This document shows positions 5,646 through 7,353 of a stretch of DNA of 7,353 nt, one piece after another. The stretch comes from Deltaproteobacteria bacterium (GTDB taxonomy: Bacteria; Desulfobacterota; Binatia; Binatales; Binataceae), in NCBI GenBank assembly GCA_021786815.1, contig JAJYMR010000196.1, positions 1 through 7,353 on the forward strand, given 5' to 3'. Made by a program: the position numbers and the translations under genes. Under the pieces are notes generated by a model that was not told where the DNA came from, searched no databases, and saw nothing but the letters and a program-made list of their open reading frames with translations. Within the stretch, counting starts at the first letter, position 1. Each line of letters opens with the position of its first letter.

Positions 5646-5700
5646 CAATTAGACGGAGCTTTCGATACGCGCATTCGGCAATAAGGCGAAGATCGAACCT

Positions 5701-5734
5701 GCGCCGCCGCGTCGGGTACGCGACGCGACGGCGC
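5701..5734 (-). terminator. GC-rich hairpin downstream of the reductase gene
   Basis: GCGCCGCCGCGTCG (5701-5714) and CGACGCGACGGCGC (5721-5734) are inverted repeats of 14 bp with one mismatch, separated by a 6-nt loop. It lies 36 nt past the stop codon of the short-chain reductase and before the lipoprotein gene. No T-run follows on the minus strand, so it is a probable rather than certain terminator. It separates the two transcripts. Confidence 0.5.
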
Positions 5735-5770
5735 AATCGAGAGGAGGCGCGGACTTGCGCTCGTGCGGGC

Positions 5771-6619
5771 TCAGATCATGCTGTAGCCGCTGCCCTTGCG
5801 ATCGAAGCCGATTCCACGGCCCTCCTTTATCAGCCCGTACTGTTTGAGCAGTACCTGGCTGTAAGTCACGAGCCCCGTGACCTTGTCGAGCGGCTCGCTG
5901 GCCAGTATCAAAGCCGACTGCGCCATGTACTCGGCAGGCTCGCCGTTTGGATCGTCGGGCCCGCTCACCAGGTGATGGTGTACGGTGCCGGGAGTCGCGA
6001 CGACGACCGACGGTGAGACGCAGGTGACCGAGATCCCGTAGTCGTAGATTTCCTCCGCAAGCCCCTGCGTGAAGCGCTCGAGAGCGGCTTTCTCGGCGCC
6101 GTAGCAGGTGCCGCCGCGAAAGATGGTCGCGGTCTTGTAAGGACCGCGACCGGGCCCTATCGCGGCGCCCGAAGAGATGTTGACGATTGCGCCCGAGCGG
6201 CGCGGGAGCATGTCCTGAAGAACCAGCCGGCTCATCATGAAGGGCCCGTGAACGTTGACCGCAAACGAGCGGACCCATCGCTTCACCGCGTAGTCCTTGA
6301 CCGGGATGAAGTAGGTGAGCGCGGCGTTGTTGACCAGGATGTCGCACGGGCCGTAAAGCGCGCGCGCCTTTTCGACCAGCCGCTCGCAATCCTCTTCCGA
6401 CGAGATGTCGCACGCGACCGCGCTCGCCTCGCCGCCCGACTTTTTTATCTCCGAAACCGTGGTTTCCAGCGAGCCTTCGAGCGGATGCTCGCCTTCATGG
6501 AGCGTGCGGGCCGTGCAGACCACGCGCGCACCTTCGTGAGCGAACAGTTCCGCTATCGCCTTGCCGATGCCGCGGCTTGCCCCGGTCACGATCGCCATTT
6601 TTCCCTGAAGCTTGCCCAT
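5771..6619 (-). CDS. Short-chain dehydrogenase/reductase (SDR family)
   Basis: Classical-type SDR of 282 aa, a cytoplasmic NAD(P)-dependent oxidoreductase. It has the cofactor motif TGASRGIG (residues 12-19), an Arg-rich start of the second beta-alpha unit (ARVVCTARTL) that is compatible with NADP, an acidic site in CDIS (Asp71), NNAA (97-100), active-site Asn122 (VNVHGPF), Ser149/150 in NISS, and the YxxxK pair Tyr173 and Lys177. About 23 residues separate the Ser and Tyr, against the usual 13 or so, because of an inserted GPGRGPYKTATIFRGG-like loop. The length exceeds the usual 250 because of this insert and a C-terminal extension rich in Gly, Lys and Ser. ATG 6619 has a strong site, GAGGAG (6629-6634), 9 nt upstream. 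Members act on varied alcohols, ketones and acyl substrates. The substrate cannot be read from sequence. The gene appears monocistronic, divergent from ftsY. Confidence 0.93.
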   Translation of the reverse strand: MGKLQGKMAIVTGASRGIGKAIAELFAHEGARVVCTARTLHEGEHPLEGSLETTVSEIKKSGGEASAVACDISSEEDCERLVEKARALYGPCDILVNNAALTYFIPVKDYAVKRWVRSFAVNVHGPFMMSRLVLQDMLPRRSGAIVNISSGAAIGPGRGPYKTATIFRGGTCYGAEKAALERFTQGLAEEIYDYGISVTCVSPSVVVATPGTVHHHLVSGPDDPNGEPAEYMAQSALILASEPLDKVTGLVTYSQVLLKQYGLIKEGRGIGFDRKGSGYSMI

Positions 6620-6641
6620 TTCGTGATGCTCCTCGTCGCAT

Positions 6642-6659
6642 GCGCCGGATGCCCGGCGC
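6642..6659 (-). other. Hairpin in the leader of the reductase gene
   Basis: GCGCCGG (6642-6648) and CCGGCGC (6653-6659) form a perfect 7-bp stem with a 4-nt loop, 7 nt upstream of the Shine-Dalgarno (6629-6634) in the minus-strand transcript. It may modulate translation or mRNA stability. GC-rich short hairpins arise easily at this composition, so the functional case is modest. Confidence 0.35.
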
Positions 6660-6833
6660 GGGTCAGCCTTCGAAACAAACCTTGTGCAGGTTCTTCTATA
6701 ACCGGGTCGGCCATCGACTATCCATAGTGCGGGGATGCCGCGGCTGTCGGCGGCGTCGATGAGTCAATCGCGTGTGTTTCGGCCGTAATCGGTGGCTCTG
6801 AAAACAGGACTGATTTCCTGATTCCTCGCGGGA

Positions 6834-6862
6834 CTGTTATCCTGACAGCGCGCCTGTTATCC
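6834..6862 (+). repeat. Two direct repeats spaced 20 bp upstream of ftsY
   Basis: CTGTTATCC occurs at 6834-6842 and at 6854-6862, and GAC follows both one base later (12 of 13 positions match). The 20-bp period is close to two helical turns, as expected of tandem sites for a DNA-binding protein. Each copy also contains TGTTATCC, which resembles an extended -10 (TG-n-TATCCT at 6835-6843 in the first copy). Just upstream, CTGATTTC at 6810-6817 and CTGATTCC at 6818-6825 are another near-perfect tandem pair. The region is the promoter zone of ftsY. Confidence 0.5.
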
Positions 6863-6887
6863 AGACGCGTTTCTTTAAGGATACGAA

Positions 6888-7353
6888 GTGAATCCCAACG
6901 CGTTCGATACGCTTCTGATACTCGCCGCGATCGTGGCAGCGGGAGCGCTTTTGGCCTTCCTGATGGTGCTCATCCAGTGGCATCGCAGGAAAAGCCGCCC
7001 CGCATTGCCGCCCGAGACGGCCGAGACTTTCCGCGCATGGATCGCAAAGCCGCCTACGCCGCCGCCCGAAGCCGCGGTTCTCGCCCCGCCTGAGGCGGTC
7101 GAGGCCGAAGTCGCGCGACCCGTCGAGGTACCGGCGGTAGAAAAGCCGCTCGCCGCACCGCCGCCGCCGATTCCCGAAGCCGCGATACCGGTTGCGCCCG
7201 CGCCTGCTGCGCCAGCAGCGGAGGAAATTGCGCCGGCTCCGCCCGTCGCCGTTCCGGAAGCGCCGAAGGCGCCCGTCAGGCTCGGGCTCGGGCTTCGCAA
7301 GACGCGCGAGAGTTTTCTTGCCCGGATTCGCGGCTTCGGGAATCGGCGGCGGC
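6888..7353 (+). CDS. ftsY: FtsY, SRP receptor, 5' part only (cut by window edge)
   Basis: First 155 codons of the signal-recognition-particle receptor, the GTPase that docks ribosome-SRP complexes at the inner membrane and hands them to the Sec translocon. Starting at GTG with AAGG (6877-6880) 7 nt upstream, it has a hydrophobic membrane anchor at about residues 7-29 (ILAAIVAAGALLAFLMVLIQ), a basic WHRRK stop-transfer patch, then a linker of about 95 residues rich in Pro, Ala, Glu and Val. RLGLGLRKTRESFLARIRGF at about 131-150 matches the start of the NG domain (Leu-x-Lys-Thr-Arg/Lys-x-x-Phe/Leu). The G domain lies beyond the window, so no GTPase motif can be checked. The identification rests on this N-domain start and the anchor-plus-linker layout. 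A Pro/Ala-rich linker alone would be weak evidence. A transmembrane anchor in FtsY is known in several non-model lineages, unlike E. coli. Confidence 0.72.
   Translation, partial: MNPNAFDTLLILAAIVAAGALLAFLMVLIQWHRRKSRPALPPETAETFRAWIAKPPTPPPEAAVLAPPEAVEAEVARPVEVPAVEKPLAAPPPPIPEAAIPVAPAPAAPAAEEIAPAPPVAVPEAPKAPVRLGLGLRKTRESFLARIRGFGNRRR

Noticed and set aside
6248..6762. Plus-strand frames opposite the start of the reductase gene
   Set aside because: They are antisense to a clear SDR coding sequence and have no motif or ribosome-binding site.
6875..7300. Gly/Ala/Ser-rich 141-codon frame on the minus strand over ftsY
   Set aside because: It is the complement of the Pro/Ala/Glu linker codons of ftsY, and the low-complexity protein is an artefact of that.

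Overview
The window is GC-rich DNA from a Gram-negative bacterium. Three genes encode lipoproteins with lipoboxes, one operon resembles lipid or glycan export, and ftsY carries an N-terminal membrane anchor. The lineage cannot be fixed from sequence alone. A soil or subsurface Binatota-, Acidobacteria- or deltaproteobacteria-like genome is a low-confidence guess from gene style and base composition. No tRNA, rRNA, CRISPR array, transposase or integrase is visible, so this looks like chromosomal backbone with one local segmental duplication.

Layout. (1) Positions 1-1681, plus strand: two tandem paralogous PEGA-type lipoprotein genes (141-596 and 900-1475). Each has a TTGACA -35 box, and upstream of it a conserved 47-bp block (2-48 and 763-809, 39/47 identical, no gaps). 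Each is followed by a hairpin sharing sequence with the other. The repeated unit is therefore promoter + gene + terminator. The second paralog ends in an in-frame array of 18-bp repeats. (2) Positions 1682-5119, minus strand: a probable operon read right to left. It starts with a doubtful small ORF interrupted by an in-frame TGA and followed by a hairpin. A full-length MsbA-type ABC exporter (4920-2917) overlaps the end of that ORF by 8 nt, and a GT4-family glycosyltransferase (2866-1682) follows after 50 nt. (3) Positions 5185-5577, minus strand: a small aromatic-, Gly- and Pro-rich lipoprotein starting at TTG. (4) Positions 5771-6619, minus strand: a short-chain dehydrogenase/reductase with an intact active site. 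(5) Positions 6888-7353, plus strand: the 5' part of ftsY, cut by the window edge and divergent from the reductase gene.

How the genes may work together. The common theme is the cell envelope: three lipoproteins, an exporter likely to move a lipid-linked or hydrophobic substrate, a cytoplasmic glycosyltransferase that could glycosylate that substrate, and the SRP receptor that delivers membrane proteins. Only the exporter-glycosyltransferase pair has real operon support. The rest is proximity. The observations most worth checking are the duplicated promoter-gene-terminator unit with its conserved block, the 18-bp repeat array, and the TGA-plus-hairpin arrangement ahead of the exporter.
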